From Schoenoplectus triqueter (Eukaryota; Streptophyta; Magnoliopsida; Poales; Cyperaceae), in contig CAXKVV010000062.1 in the NCBI GenBank assembly GCA_964058805.1, forward strand, positions 186,001 through 250,000: 64,000 nt of DNA, given 5' to 3'; not shown here. Below: more notes on the stretch, generated by a model. The model saw only the letters and a program-made list of their open reading frames with translations, had not been told where the DNA came from and made no database searches. Within the stretch, counting starts at the first letter, position 1.

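Noticed and set aside
1..64000. tRNA, rRNA, CRISPR arrays or integrated virus
   Set aside because: No cloverleaf-like genes, ribosomal sequences, spacer-repeat arrays or viral genes were recognised on reading; a covariance-model scan would be needed to exclude small RNAs.

Overview
This is AT-rich plant nuclear DNA (flowering plant; I cannot fix the lineage). Almost all of it is introns of one very large, minus-strand gene that runs past both window edges. Thirty exons can be read by hand between 64000 and 746. All completed junctions are GT-AG, the codon phases agree, and there is no in-frame stop. Together they encode about 955 residues, numbered here from the first visible P-loop glycine. 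The protein belongs to the ROOT HAIR DEFECTIVE 3 / Sey1 / atlastin-like family of dynamin-type GTPases, which fuse and shape endoplasmic reticulum tubules. The start codon lies above 64000. The rest of the stalk, the membrane anchor and the stop lie below position 1.

Layout in gene order (high to low coordinates): exons 1-10 (64000-43546) encode the GTPase domain. The P-loop is split by a 4.9 kb intron carrying a Helitron. Next come four tandem copies of a five-exon stalk cassette (A-B-C-D-E, 172-194 residues each): 43452-33099, 28786-17934, 16402-10599 and 9450-746. From what I know of the family, ordinary RHD3 has a region matching this cassette once. Each cassette starts and ends in phase 0, so whole-unit gain, loss or skipping keeps the frame. 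Copy 1 also carries an in-frame triplicated 11-codon unit in exon E. Sequence similarity alternates (1 with 3, 2 with 4), suggesting that a two-cassette block was duplicated. This expanded stalk is the main discovery candidate.

The introns are packed with mobile DNA: a degenerate Copia retrotransposon with both LTRs (19409-24850), a degenerate L1-type LINE (33.7-37.6 kb, minus strand), a second LINE 3' piece (48.0-49.9 kb), CACTA-like elements rich in AACGG repeats, hAT-type elements with 8-bp target duplications, Helitrons, a Mutator-type foldback with a 9-bp duplication and GC-rich palindromes, a Tourist-like MITE, and many foldback MITEs lying in (TA)n or (CT)n microsatellites. Smaller oddities are a probable organelle-DNA insert (39.23-39.61 kb) and a possible captured 5' gene fragment (51.2-51.74 kb).

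No other intact host gene, tRNA, rRNA or CRISPR array was recognised. Short open frames elsewhere are repeat-derived or belong to decayed transposons.
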